A stretch of 64,000 nucleotides of DNA from Desertifilum tharense IPPAS B-1220 (GCF_001746915.1 NZ_MJGC01000041.1:62001-126000); one strand, 5' to 3'. Positions 17,948 to 26,472 are shown, numbered from the stretch's first letter. Notes: generated by a model from the sequence alone, not told the origin. Program-made: numbers and translations.

Positions 17948-19075
17948 ATGATCAAAATATTAGTGATTGAAGATGAAGATGCCATCCGCGAAAACTTAAT
18001 TGATTTACTGGAAATTTCTAACTTTGAAGCCTTGAGTGCCGATAATGGTAAAACTGGATTAGAACTCGCCACCCAATTCTGTCCCGATCTGATTCTGTGC
18101 GATGTGATGATGCCAGAAATGGACGGCTACGAAGTTTTAGCGCACCTGCGTTCCCAGCCGCGTACGGCGACGATCCCCTTTATTTTCCTCAGCGCTAAAG
18201 CCGCGCGTCCCGATCTGCGTCAGGGGATGAACCTCGGCGCGGATGACTACCTCACTAAACCCTACACCCCCGATGAAATTCTAGGCGCGATCGCCTCTCG
18301 CTTAGAGAAACACCAACAGGTTCAAAACAACCTGCAAACCAAACTCAACGAACTCAGAAGCAACATCGCCTATTCTTTACCCCACGAATTTCGCACGCCC
18401 CTCAACAGCATCCTCGGCTTTTCAGAATTACTCGTGCGCCATCCTGAAAAATTGGACCCGACAGACATTCAAGAAATGGCTGATGGCATCCATCGTGCGG
18501 GTCAGCGTCTCTATCGACTCATCCAAAACTTCTTACTCTACGCGGACTTAGAATTAGTGCTATCCAGTCCGGAATCTGTCGCCCAATGGCGTCAACAGAC
18601 CACGCCCTACAGTCAAGTCATTATCCAAAATACCAGCATCCGCCAAGCCCAAGCGACCAATCGCGAACAAGATTTAGAACTCGACCTCATCGAAACGGAT
18701 GTCCCTCTGTCTGCCACCAGCTTGCAAAAAATTGTCGAAGAATTAACCAATAATGCCTTCAAATTTTCAACGGCGGGCACGCCCGTTAAAGTCAGCAGCC
18801 AAATAGGACCCAGCGCGTTTAAACTTACGGTTAGCGATCGCGGTCGCGGTATGAGTCGAGAACAAGTCGCCAACCTCGGTGCCTACATGCAATTTGAGCG
18901 AGATTACTACGAACAACAGGGTTCGGGCTTAGGTCTGGCCATCGTCAAACGCCTCGTGGAATTACACCAAGGACGACTAGAAATTAAGAGCATTCCCCAG
19001 CAACAAACGCTCGTGCAAGCCATCATTCCGCTGTTGTCTCCAAATCCGAATGGCGATCGCGGCCTTGAGCCTTAG
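17948..19075 (+). CDS. Response regulator-histidine kinase hybrid (REC-HisKA-HATPase)
   Basis: A 375-residue protein. The receiver domain has D52 in LILCDVMMPEMDGYE and is very similar to that of the preceding gene, suggesting REC duplication within the operon. A kinase core follows: H-box SLPHEFRTPLNSILGF (His about 145), an N-box EELTNNAFKFS, then DRGRGMS and GSGLGLAIVKRLVELHQG. The ATG at 17948 is chosen; an open frame extends upstream only into the preceding gene's end. It starts 16 bases after the EAL gene. The last 53 bases overlap the convergent diguanylate cyclase gene. Confidence 0.9.
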   Translation: MIKILVIEDEDAIRENLIDLLEISNFEALSADNGKTGLELATQFCPDLILCDVMMPEMDGYEVLAHLRSQPRTATIPFIFLSAKAARPDLRQGMNLGADDYLTKPYTPDEILGAIASRLEKHQQVQNNLQTKLNELRSNIAYSLPHEFRTPLNSILGFSELLVRHPEKLDPTDIQEMADGIHRAGQRLYRLIQNFLLYADLELVLSSPESVAQWRQQTTPYSQVIIQNTSIRQAQATNREQDLELDLIETDVPLSATSLQKIVEELTNNAFKFSTAGTPVKVSSQIGPSAFKLTVSDRGRGMSREQVANLGAYMQFERDYYEQQGSGLGLAIVKRLVELHQGRLEIKSIPQQQTLVQAIIPLLSPNPNGDRGLEP

Positions 19076-20066
19076 CGCGGTATAAACCAATATCGGCTGC
19101 CCGAATTAACTTAGCAGGCGTCACCTCTTCACCCGGTAGCGTGCAAGTAATCCCCATACTCACCGTAATATAATCGCTCACTTGAGAAGCCGCATGGGGA
19201 ATTTGTAACTGGTTCACCGAATTCCGCACCCGTTTAGCCACCTCCACCGCCCCCGCCGCATCCGTTCTCGGCAGAATAATCGCAAATTCCTCACCGCCAT
19301 AGCGGGCCACCAAATCCCCAGGACGGCACACCGCATCGCTAATGGCGCGAGCAATCTTTTTTAAGCACCAATCCCCTTCTAGATGGCCGTAGGTATCGTT
19401 ATAGAGCTTAAAGAAATCAACATCGCACAGAATCAGGGCTAAGGGCATTTGCTCGCGGCTCATTCTCACCAGTTCATGCTCCAGCGTTTCATCAAAACAC
19501 CGACGATTCGCCACTTGGGTCAAACTATCAATTGAGACGAGACGTTGCAACTCAGAATTAGCCGTTTGCAGTTGCTTGTACAGGTTTGCTTGTTGCAGCA
19601 AGCGCTTCACCCGCTGGCGCAAAACTGCCCAGTTAATCGGTTTGGTCACAAAATCAATCGCCCCAGCCTCAAAAACCCGATTCACAGACTCCGTATCCTC
19701 TAAAGCCGTAATCATTAACACCGGAGTGCGATCGCCCCCCGGTAGCGCTTGGATGAGCTGACAGCAGGTGTAACCATCCATTACAGGCATGGAAGCATCC
19801 AGGAGAACAATATCGGGTTGCAAGCGAGCAAACACCTCTAGCGCCTGCTGTCCGCTATTGGCAGTCACCACCTGATAGCCATCTTTTTCCATCATTTGCC
19901 GCAAGAGGTCTTGAATCAGCCAGTTATCATCCACAATCAAGACCAGGGGAGCATCTGGATCGCTTTTGGAAAGGTCAGAACTGTCCGAAGGAGATTGACG
20001 CGAGTTCAAAAAGTGAGGGACTGTCATCGTGCTTGAGGTTTGGCTGTGGGGGAGTGAAAATCGCAT
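19023..20066 (-). CDS. PleD-like response regulator diguanylate cyclase (REC-GGDEF)
   Basis: A 347-residue protein. After a 40-residue polar leader, the receiver has D90 in IVLLDASMPVMDGY and Lys in FVTKPINW. The GGDEF domain is intact: IDSLTQVANRRCFDE, then GGEEF at 257-261, with a canonical inhibitory RxxD site (RPGD, 248-251) five residues before it. It should make c-di-GMP when phosphorylated and be product-inhibited. It is convergent with the operon containing an EAL phosphodiesterase, so synthesis and breakdown are encoded tail to tail. The start is uncertain: an ATG 13 codons in (20027) is also possible and neither has a good ribosome site. Confidence 0.9.
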   Translation of the reverse strand: MRFSLPHSQTSSTMTVPHFLNSRQSPSDSSDLSKSDPDAPLVLIVDDNWLIQDLLRQMMEKDGYQVVTANSGQQALEVFARLQPDIVLLDASMPVMDGYTCCQLIQALPGGDRTPVLMITALEDTESVNRVFEAGAIDFVTKPINWAVLRQRVKRLLQQANLYKQLQTANSELQRLVSIDSLTQVANRRCFDETLEHELVRMSREQMPLALILCDVDFFKLYNDTYGHLEGDWCLKKIARAISDAVCRPGDLVARYGGEEFAIILPRTDAAGAVEVAKRVRNSVNQLQIPHAASQVSDYITVSMGITCTLPGEEVTPAKLIRAADIGLYRAKAQGRDRHSDLETTAE

Positions 20067-20235
20067 GAGAGGGAAAACAACTCGTTGTTATCAATCTTCA
20101 AGGATTTGCCACGAAAGCTCAGTGATAGGAAAGGTGACGTTCTCGTGACTCTCTCGTTGCATCAAGAGTGAGATTTGTCACCCGCGATCGGTGAGAAGAC
20201 ACGACCCCTTTGCCTCCAACTGGGTTGGGATAGCC

Positions 20236-20511
20236 TCAAGAATTGAAGCCTCGCAGCCCACCCAGCAAGCGCTCCAGCCTTAACAGAGAGGGGGGTTCGT
20301 GCTGTCGAACCCACAAAACAGAACAGGGGGCTTGTTGAGCAACGCGATCGCCTTCTACAACAGGCAAAGTCCCAACGATCGCCCCCATACCTTGTTGCCA
20401 ATAGCGAATATAGAAAGGATTGGCGATCGCCAACAACGCCGCCCGTTCTGCTTCCTCAGCCCCCGTACCGGAAAGCACAAAAATTTCCGCCCCTAACTCG
20501 GTGAGATCCCC
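20236..20511 (-). pseudogene. C-terminal remnant of an unrecognised gene
   Basis: An open frame with protein-like composition (ELGAEIFVLSGTGAEEAER, then PFYIRYWQQGMGAIVGTLPV) that has no plausible start: upstream it hits an in-frame TAG at 20512-20514. The break lies inside a C- and G-run repeat element at 20505-20554. A GTG at 20476-20478 could start an 80-residue product, but no ribosome site precedes it. I read it as the 3' end of a gene cut by the repeat, or a small gene with a non-ATG start. Family not recognised. Confidence 0.4.
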
Positions 20512-20554
20512 CTAAATTGGGGGACTTTGACTCCGGTTCCCCCCTCTTTTCAAG
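20505..20554. repeat. C/G-run intergenic repeat element
   Basis: CCCCC at 20508-20512 and GGGGG at 20519-20523 form a hairpin around TAAATT, followed by GACTTTGA and a run of C ending in CTCTTTTCAAG. This GATCCCCCTAAAT...GGGGGACTTTGA pattern is a familiar interspersed cyanobacterial repeat. It lies between the leuA stop and the gene remnant and may also act as the leuA terminator. Confidence 0.5.
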
Positions 20555-20566
20555 TAAAACTAGCGC

Positions 20567-22258
20567 TTAAACTCCCCTAGGAATTAAACGAGTTTGGGTT
20601 TGGCTGTCGGCGGTTTGCCAAAGGCGGTTAACCGCGCTGAGAACAGCGAGTAAGGAGGCGGTTACAGTGTTGGGGTGAATTCCGACGCCATGCAAAGAAC
20701 TGGGAAGAGAGTCAATCGCAAGTTCAATATAGGCGATCGCATAAGCATCGCTACCCTGACTCAGGGAATGTTCCTCGTAGTGGCGAACCCGTATCCCCAA
20801 GTTTAAGGCATGGATCGACGCATCAATCGGGCCATTACCCGTCCCTTCTACGGTTAGGGTTTTGTCTCCGGCTTGGAGAGTCAGGGCGATCGCCTGTTTC
20901 TCTCCCACTTCCGAGAGGTGATGGGCAATATACTTTAAGGGGGTAACAGCTTGCAAATATTCCCAGTCAAATAACTGCCACAGATCGCTAGCGGCTAACT
21001 CTTTACCCGTTGTATCCATGACTTGTTGCACCACCTGGCTGAACTCAATCTGCAAGCGACGCGGTAAGGCGATCTGATAGTCGCGTTCGAGTAAAAAGGC
21101 AATTCCCCCTTTCCCCGACTGGCTATTGACGCGCACCACAGACTCGTAAGTTCGTCCCACATCTGCCGGATCGAGGGGAAGATACGGCACTTCCCACAAG
21201 GTATCGGGTTGTTGAACGGCGAAACCTTTTTTAATCGCATCTTGGTGCGAACCCGAAAACGCCGTATACACCAAATCTCCGACGTAGGGATGGCGGGGGT
21301 GGATGGGTAACTGGGTGCAATCTTCCACCGTGCGGGCAATTTCGTCAATTTCCGAGAAGTCTAAACCGGGATGAATGCCTTGGGTATAGAGATTTAAGGC
21401 TAGCGTGACGAGATCGACATTTCCTGTCCGTTCGCCATGAGCAAATAAGCAGCCTTCTACTCGATCTGCGCCTGCCATTTGCGCCAGTTCAGCCGCCGCG
21501 ATCGCACAACCGCGATCGTTATGGGGATGCACGCTCAATACTACACTATCCCGTCTGGCTAAGTGACGGTGCATCCATTCCACTTGGTCGGCGAAGAGGT
21601 TGGGGGTGGCGACTTCTACTGTGGCGGGTAAGTTGATAATGGCTTTGTGTTCTGGCGTTGGTTCCCAGACATCCAACACTGCATCGCAGATTTCTTTAGC
21701 AAAGTCTAACTCTGTGGCTGTAAAGGTTTCGGGGGAATATTCAAAAAACCACTCGGTTTCGGGCGATCTAAGTGCCAATTCTCGCATCAACTGAGCCGCT
21801 TTCACTGCCAAATTGAGGGTTTCTGGGCGATCTAAGTTAAATACGGTACGCCGAAAGACGGGGGAAGTGGCATTATAAACATGGACGATGGCGCGTTTTG
21901 CCCCTTGCAACGATTCAAAGGTTCGCCGAATTAAACTGTCTCTAGCTTGGGTTAAAACTTGAAGGGTAACGTCATCGGGGATGAGTTGCTGTTCGATGAG
22001 CGATCGCACAAAATCAAAGTCAGTTTGGGAAGCGGAGGGAAACGCCACTTCAATTTCCTTGAACCCCATCCTCACCAATAATTCAAACATCCTCAACTTA
22101 CGTTGAACGTTCATCGGTTCAATTAAGGCTTGGTTTCCATCTCGCAAGTCGGTACTTAACCAAATGGGGGGATGAGTGAGGGTACGATTCGGCCAGGTTC
22201 GATCGGATAATGCAATGGGGGCAAATGGACGATATTTAACGCTAGGATTTTTCAACAC
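20567..22258 (-). CDS. leuA: 2-isopropylmalate synthase, type-2 (LeuA2-like)
   Basis: A 563-residue enzyme that condenses acetyl-CoA with 2-oxoisovalerate in the first committed step of leucine synthesis. The start of the TIM barrel reads [13 protein letters not shown] then [11 protein letters not shown], with the catalytic/metal DxRDG motif, and the HxH metal ligands are in [13 protein letters not shown]-terminal regulatory domain is present ([37 protein letters not shown]). The DRTWP...STDLRDGNQ signature is that of the long type-2 enzymes of actinobacteria and pseudomonads, not the shorter type 1. The start is GTG at 22258 with AAAGGA about ten bases upstream. It stands alone, not in an operon with leuBCD. 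Confidence 0.92.
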   Translation of the reverse strand: MLKNPSVKYRPFAPIALSDRTWPNRTLTHPPIWLSTDLRDGNQALIEPMNVQRKLRMFELLVRMGFKEIEVAFPSASQTDFDFVRSLIEQQLIPDDVTLQVLTQARDSLIRRTFESLQGAKRAIVHVYNATSPVFRRTVFNLDRPETLNLAVKAAQLMRELALRSPETEWFFEYSPETFTATELDFAKEICDAVLDVWEPTPEHKAIINLPATVEVATPNLFADQVEWMHRHLARRDSVVLSVHPHNDRGCAIAAAELAQMAGADRVEGCLFAHGERTGNVDLVTLALNLYTQGIHPGLDFSEIDEIARTVEDCTQLPIHPRHPYVGDLVYTAFSGSHQDAIKKGFAVQQPDTLWEVPYLPLDPADVGRTYESVVRVNSQSGKGGIAFLLERDYQIALPRRLQIEFSQVVQQVMDTTGKELAASDLWQLFDWEYLQAVTPLKYIAHHLSEVGEKQAIALTLQAGDKTLTVEGTGNGPIDASIHALNLGIRVRHYEEHSLSQGSDAYAIAYIELAIDSLPSSLHGVGIHPNTVTASLLAVLSAVNRLWQTADSQTQTRLIPRGV

Positions 22259-22539
22259 GATCGCTTTTTCCTTTGTTGTTGACGATAAGGCACCGTGGCG
22301 AAAGTAGAGTTATCAGGTTGCCACAAAATCCAAGCCTGACAACCCATAAACAGTCGAAGCTGCGTGCCCAGAAATAGCAGTAGGTTCATAATTTTTGCCC
22401 AGTAGAATAGGAGGATAGAGAACCGCTAGGCGGAACTCTTACAAGGAGGTCAGCGTTTAAATTTCAATGCTTGAGAGCGGATGAAAGCACTCTATTACCA
22501 GCTTTCCCAAACGCCCAAATTCTAATTTTCAATTCCTAA
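22259..22539. other. Intergenic region upstream of leuA
   Basis: No gene recognised. This should contain the leuA promoter, read leftward. A strong AAGGAGGT occurs at about 22443 on the plus strand but leads only to a very short frame of about 14 codons (MKALYYQLSQTPKF), which I do not call. Confidence 0.35.
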
Positions 22540-22626
22540 TTATTTGCGCCCAAGGCGCAGCAGCAGCCCTAGCCCTAGAAGGAGGCTAGACAAAAGCTGT
22601 AGAGAGTTTGGCTGCTGAGTAAACAT
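22540..22626 (-). CDS. Possible 28-residue membrane peptide
   Basis: A short frame starting ATG at 22624-22626 reads MFTQQPNSLQLL, then a hydrophobic Leu/Gly-rich stretch (SSLLLGLGLLLRL), and ends GRK, the shape of a single-pass small membrane protein. It starts 29 bases downstream of the stop of the nuclease-like gene on the same strand. No ribosome site is visible. It could equally be chance; I know no family it fits. Confidence 0.22.
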   Translation of the reverse strand: MFTQQPNSLQLLSSLLLGLGLLLRLGRK

Positions 22627-22655
22627 GATGAGTTCAAGATTAACTTACGCTAATT

Positions 22656-23297
22656 CTAGCGGTTGAGCTGGGCAGGGTCAACCAAGACCTGACCGAGACG
22701 CTTGAGAATACCCAGAACAGTAGATAAATCGTTTGCCCGTCTGAGGGTGAATTCGTCGGATAGGGCGTAATAAGGGACTTCTTGCTGAATGAGTTTCAGG
22801 AAAATAAAGTTACTGCCATTGGTGACTAAGCCAAACAGCGGTTTTTCCGGGTTGGGGTTAGCCAGCATATAGACCAAAGCTTGAGGAATTCCGGGTTCTA
22901 GAGAAAACTTAGCGCGTTTTGATTCAATCACCAGTATCCACAATTGGTCTTGCAAGACTAAAACGTCAATTTTGCCCCGGATAACAACGCCCTCATCTTC
23001 TTCGCGAATTTCTATGGATTCCTCGCTGGTACTATAAAACGGGGGTAGATAAAAACCCGCCATATCCAATAACGGAGATAACACCACCATTTTCACCATT
23101 TCTTCTAGCATGGGGCGTTTGGCAAGGTGCAGATAACTGGCTTTCAGGCGTTCTAGATGTTGTTGTTCGGAGTCGGTTATTGGCGGTAAAGGGTCTTTCC
23201 ACTCCTGAAAAAATGGCCCCTCTGTTGCCAATTGCAGGTTAAATTGCTTTTCCAAGTCGTAGAGGGTGAGTTTTTCGGCTGAAAGAATCTGTACCAT
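22656..23297 (-). CDS. PD-(D/E)XK nuclease-like protein (HsdR N-terminal type)
   Basis: A 213-residue stand-alone protein resembling the N-terminal nuclease domain of type I restriction R subunits. The likely catalytic strands are GKIDVLVLQDQLWILVIESK, giving Asp and the Glu-x-Lys of the PD-(D/E)XK core. Upstream lies a helical region (RPMLEEMVKMVVLSPLLDMAG). No helicase domain or methylase neighbours, so it is not a complete restriction system; such single-domain proteins are common in cyanobacteria with unknown roles. It starts four bases after the stop of the NIL-ferredoxin gene, so the two form one transcript. Confidence 0.65.
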   Translation of the reverse strand: MVQILSAEKLTLYDLEKQFNLQLATEGPFFQEWKDPLPPITDSEQQHLERLKASYLHLAKRPMLEEMVKMVVLSPLLDMAGFYLPPFYSTSEESIEIREEDEGVVIRGKIDVLVLQDQLWILVIESKRAKFSLEPGIPQALVYMLANPNPEKPLFGLVTNGSNFIFLKLIQQEVPYYALSDEFTLRRANDLSTVLGILKRLGQVLVDPAQLNR

Positions 23298-23300
23298 TGA

Positions 23301-23705
23301 CTATAGATTCGTGGAAATGGCTTGTACTGGACAAGTGGGGATGCATTGTTCGCAGACGATACAGCGCGATCGCGTGAAGGTGAGGCGAAAGCTATCCTTA
23401 TCCAAGCTTAACGCCTCTGTGGGACACACGCCCGTACATAAGCCGCAGTGAACGCAAGCCTCTTCATCAATGAGAATTTCGCCTTTCGCCGCCGAAACGC
23501 CAATATCTTGCGATCGCATCCACTCGATGGCAGCTTCAACTTCATCAATATCGCCTAATAACTCTACCACTAGCGTCCCGATTTGATTGGGGGCAACTTG
23601 GGCGCGGATAATATTGGCTGCGACGTTAAAATCCTTCGCCAAGCGATAGGTAACGGGCATATGCACAGAACGTTTGGGAAAAGTCAGCGTCACTCGTTTT
23701 TTCAC
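23301..23705 (-). CDS. NIL domain and 2x[4Fe-4S] ferredoxin protein
   Basis: A 134-residue protein. Residues 1-70 form an NIL domain (ligand-binding beta-alpha-beta fold also found in methionine ABC transporters). Two [4Fe-4S] motifs follow: CVHCGLCTGVCP and CIVCEQCIPTCP. It should be a small cytoplasmic electron carrier; NIL suggests it may bind a sulfur amino acid, but this is inference. It is first in a two-gene unit with the nuclease-like gene, with txlA divergent 62 bases away. Confidence 0.85.
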   Translation of the reverse strand: MKKRVTLTFPKRSVHMPVTYRLAKDFNVAANIIRAQVAPNQIGTLVVELLGDIDEVEAAIEWMRSQDIGVSAAKGEILIDEEACVHCGLCTGVCPTEALSLDKDSFRLTFTRSRCIVCEQCIPTCPVQAISTNL

Positions 23706-23767
23706 GGTAAATCCTGGGGTTTCGGGTTGGTTACACTAAGAAGCAGCCCGATTGATACTCTTTAATC

Positions 23768-24343
23768 ATGAACGCAGACTCTTCTCAAAACCAGTCCAAG
23801 ATGGCTACCCGCGTGAGAAACTTTCTGATTGCGATCGCAGCCATTACTCTTAGCGTAGCGATTTTTTTGGGGTTGCAAACCCAAGCCCCGGCAACTTCTT
23901 TAACTCAGATGGCGGAAGAATCTGTCCCTTTGGAGGTAGCCTTAAGCAATGGTAAGCCTACCCTGGTTGAGTTTTACGCCAATTGGTGTACCAGTTGTCA
24001 AGCGATGGCGGCTGACTTGGGGGAACTCAAACAGACGTATGCTGAACCGCTGAATTTTGTCATGTTAAATGTTGACAATACTAAGTGGCTGCCAGAAATG
24101 ACGCGCTATCGGGTGGATGGTATTCCCCATTTTGTCTTTCTCGATAACCAAGGGGAAACGGTGGCGCAGACTATTGGCGAACAACCTAAAAGCGTGATGG
24201 CAGAAAATCTCAATGCGCTCATTGCGGGTTTACCGCTACCTCACGCCCAAACTACGGGGGTAGCTTCTAGTGTATCGCCAACCCGTTCGCCTCTCCAAGC
24301 GAGTCAAGTGGAACCGCGATCGCACGGCACTCCGATCGAGTAA
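23768..24343 (+). CDS. txlA: Membrane-anchored thioredoxin-like protein, TxlA/HCF164 type
   Basis: A 191-residue protein with an N-terminal signal anchor (FLIAIAAITLSVAIFLGL, residues 19-36), then a thioredoxin fold with redox centre WCTSC (Cys 74 and 77) in VEFYANWCTSCQAM and the cis-Pro strand VDGIPHFVFLDNQGE. TxlA/HCF164 proteins sit on the lumenal side of the thylakoid membrane and pass reducing power for cytochrome b6f assembly and other lumenal targets. The C-terminus is a Ser/Thr/Pro-rich tail without domain. Divergent from the ferredoxin gene. Confidence 0.88.
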   Translation: MNADSSQNQSKMATRVRNFLIAIAAITLSVAIFLGLQTQAPATSLTQMAEESVPLEVALSNGKPTLVEFYANWCTSCQAMAADLGELKQTYAEPLNFVMLNVDNTKWLPEMTRYRVDGIPHFVFLDNQGETVAQTIGEQPKSVMAENLNALIAGLPLPHAQTTGVASSVSPTRSPLQASQVEPRSHGTPIE

Positions 24344-24420
24344 TCTGTTGAGCAATGGGGGCGATAGGATCTGCCCCTATTTGCGGGTTGACGTTTCTCA
24401 GATAACCTAACCCTAAGATC

Positions 24421-25725
24421 ATGAGTAGCGATTATGAATTGCAAGTGCTGAAGGTAGCAATTCAGCATTATTTTAATAAATTCTCGCCTGCATCTCTAGC
24501 CGAACTTCAACAGCTTGAAGAAAATTGCGATCTAACGGTTTGGAAGGTTGCTACCTGGATTTATCAAGAAAGCGGACATCCAGCAGATTTTAGTCGAGTT
24601 CGAGATATTATCCAAGCTCGAATTCCCAATATAAAATCTCGGTTGCTAGCCGAACAAAAGCGTAAAGAAGAAGCTGAAGCGCGTCGTCGTCTCGAACAGC
24701 AACGCCAAGCAGAGGCGAAGGCTGAAGCCCAACGCATTCTTGAACAAAAACAACGGGAAGAAGCTGAAAAAGCCCATCGCCTTCTCGAACAAAAGCGTCA
24801 AGAAGAATTGGAAGCTCAACGCATTCTTGAACCAAAGCGCAAAGAGAAAGCTGAAGCCCAACGTCTTCTAGAAGAGAAACGCTTGCAAGAAGAGGAACGT
24901 CAACGTCTCCTTATAAAACAGCGCCAGGAAGAAGAAGAGGCGGAAGCGCGTCGTATTCTTGAGGAAAAACAACGGAAAGAAGCAGAGATTAAGGTTAGAG
25001 TTGCGCCTTTGTTAGACCAATTTCAAGGAAACGAGAAGAAGGCAACTGTCTTTTTCAAAGTGCGTCAAATAGTTGCTAAATACTTGGATCTTGATGATGA
25101 AGATATCAATACTTCATTTGAGATTGAAGATAATGAAGGTCTGGACACAGTATACATATTTGAGGATGTAGAAGAAGAGTTTGAATTAGAAATTCCTGAT
25201 GAAGAAGTCGATCAAAAATTAGGACGTTATTGGCAATTAGGGTTTTCATTCGATAACTTATTAAATCTTGTATATGAACAGCTTGGTGATGAATATTTTC
25301 AGTACGAAGAAGCGGAAAAACCTGGTGTTGTCCTTGATGAAAAACAACAACAAGAAGCAGAATTTCGTGCTAAAAAGATTTCTTTGCTAGAACAACTTGA
25401 GGGAAATCAGAAAAAATTTGATTTGTTTTTAGAATTACAACAAATCATAGGTGAAGAAGGAGGCATAGAACAAGAGGATATTCAGTTAAATGCTCATCTA
25501 TCCCATGATTTGGGTTTTGATGATGAAGGTGCTAGTAGACTGATCGTAACAATAGAAGAGTTATTTAAAGTTGAAGTCTTTAGTGACGATCTTAAACAAT
25601 TAGGCATCTACTGGGCACGCGGTTGGACTTTTAGCTCGGAGCCAAGCGATAATAATGACCATCAAGGCGAATTATGCTTAGTCCGAGAACTTTTAGACTG
25701 GTTATACAGTAGGGTTGAGGCTTAG
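24421..25725 (+). CDS. Coiled-coil protein with two degenerate acyl-carrier-like domains
   Basis: A 434-residue protein. Residues 1-75 form a small helical domain; about 76-195 is a highly charged coiled coil with repeats of the type RLLEQKRQEEAEA. Then come two ACP-like regions. The first (about 205-290) runs VRQIVAKYLDLDDEDI and LDTVYIFEDVEEEFELEIPD, closely following bacterial acyl carrier protein, but the DSL(D) serine that carries phosphopantetheine is replaced (EGLD). The second (about 325-400, HDLGFDDEGASRLIVTIEEL) also lacks it. The repeat of the ACP helix II-III region is clear by eye. Probably a structural or protein-docking use of the ACP fold. No fatty-acid genes nearby. Confidence 0.7.
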   Translation: MSSDYELQVLKVAIQHYFNKFSPASLAELQQLEENCDLTVWKVATWIYQESGHPADFSRVRDIIQARIPNIKSRLLAEQKRKEEAEARRRLEQQRQAEAKAEAQRILEQKQREEAEKAHRLLEQKRQEELEAQRILEPKRKEKAEAQRLLEEKRLQEEERQRLLIKQRQEEEEAEARRILEEKQRKEAEIKVRVAPLLDQFQGNEKKATVFFKVRQIVAKYLDLDDEDINTSFEIEDNEGLDTVYIFEDVEEEFELEIPDEEVDQKLGRYWQLGFSFDNLLNLVYEQLGDEYFQYEEAEKPGVVLDEKQQQEAEFRAKKISLLEQLEGNQKKFDLFLELQQIIGEEGGIEQEDIQLNAHLSHDLGFDDEGASRLIVTIEELFKVEVFSDDLKQLGIYWARGWTFSSEPSDNNDHQGELCLVRELLDWLYSRVEA

Positions 25726-25745
25726 TTGCGATCCGATCGAAATAC

Positions 25746-26348
25746 TCAGCACTTTTTACTCAACACCAGATGCATTAAGCCATCTATGAGGCGATCGCGC
25801 TCAAGGGGCATGACGTGCTTGCCGTGCATTAACTCCTGGTTGAGAGAATAGTACACGATAGAGCCGATGAAGATATGCGCGATCGCTTCTGGATCGGGTA
25901 AGTTGAGTTCTGGATGTTGCTGAAAGTATTGACACAAGCGATCGACGCCCGGTTTAGCGAGGTTGCGGACAAAAGTTTGCGCGAGTTCCGGGAAACGGTT
26001 CGATTCGCCGATGATTAGGCGCACAAAGGTGAGGTATTGGCGATCGCTCATCATCCGGTTGAGCAAGAAACCCGCTAATTCCCGTAGAAAGATTTCCGGT
26101 TCTTGGAAGGGAACGTAACCCGAAAGCAGGCGTTCTTGGGCCAGATTTTGGATCAGGGCGCTAAATAGACCTTCTTTGTCTTGAAAGTAGCTATATACCG
26201 TGGCTTTAGAAACGCCAGCCGCCGCTGATACCCGATCCATGCTGGTTCCCGCGTAGCCGCGAGCTAAAAATTCTTGCATGGCACCGTTGAGAATTTGTTC
26301 GGCTTTGTCTGTGGTGTTTTCGGGCGGGCGGGGTGGAATTCTTCCCAT
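25746..26348 (-). CDS. TetR/AcrR family transcriptional repressor
   Basis: A 200-residue protein with an N-terminal TetR DNA-binding domain: AEQILNGAMQEFLARGYAGT, MDRVSAAAGVSKATVYSYF (helix-turn-helix) and KEGLFSAL. The C-terminal ligand domain resembles the AefR-like group. It is divergent from devB-like exporter genes, with two palindromes between them, so it probably represses the exporter and is relieved by an exported compound. GGAG lies six bases before the ATG. Confidence 0.9.
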   Translation of the reverse strand: MGRIPPRPPENTTDKAEQILNGAMQEFLARGYAGTSMDRVSAAAGVSKATVYSYFQDKEGLFSALIQNLAQERLLSGYVPFQEPEIFLRELAGFLLNRMMSDRQYLTFVRLIIGESNRFPELAQTFVRNLAKPGVDRLCQYFQQHPELNLPDPEAIAHIFIGSIVYYSLNQELMHGKHVMPLERDRLIDGLMHLVLSKKC

Positions 26349-26415
26349 ACAAGGCTCCGGGTTGACTAGGGCTATTATGCCTCCAAACGCGCAAAGAGGG
26401 CGGATGGGGGATTGG

Positions 26416-26444
26416 TTGACTCTCTATACTAAACAGTTTAGTAT
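26416..26444 (+). promoter_or_regulatory. Predicted sigma-70 promoter for devB-devC
   Basis: TTGACT at 26416-26421 and TAGTAT at 26439-26444 are separated by 17 bases, a good match to the consensus. The -10 box lies inside the first TetR palindrome, so repressor binding would block RNA polymerase. Confidence 0.6.
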
Positions 26445-26445
26445 A
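26425..26445. promoter_or_regulatory. TetR-type operator 1
   Basis: A perfect palindrome of 21 bases: TATACTAAAC, central A, then GTTTAGTATA. It overlaps the predicted -10 box of the exporter promoter. The core ACTAAAC-N-GTTTAGT is repeated in operator 2. Confidence 0.8.
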
Positions 26446-26455
26446 GACTCAATTG

Positions 26456-26472
26456 AACTAAACGGTTTAGTT
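26456..26472. promoter_or_regulatory. TetR-type operator 2
   Basis: A perfect 17-base palindrome: AACTAAAC, central G, GTTTAGTT. Its core is identical to operator 1 apart from the central base, with centres 29 bases apart. It lies just downstream of the expected transcription start and 36 bases before the devB-like start codon. Confidence 0.8.
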
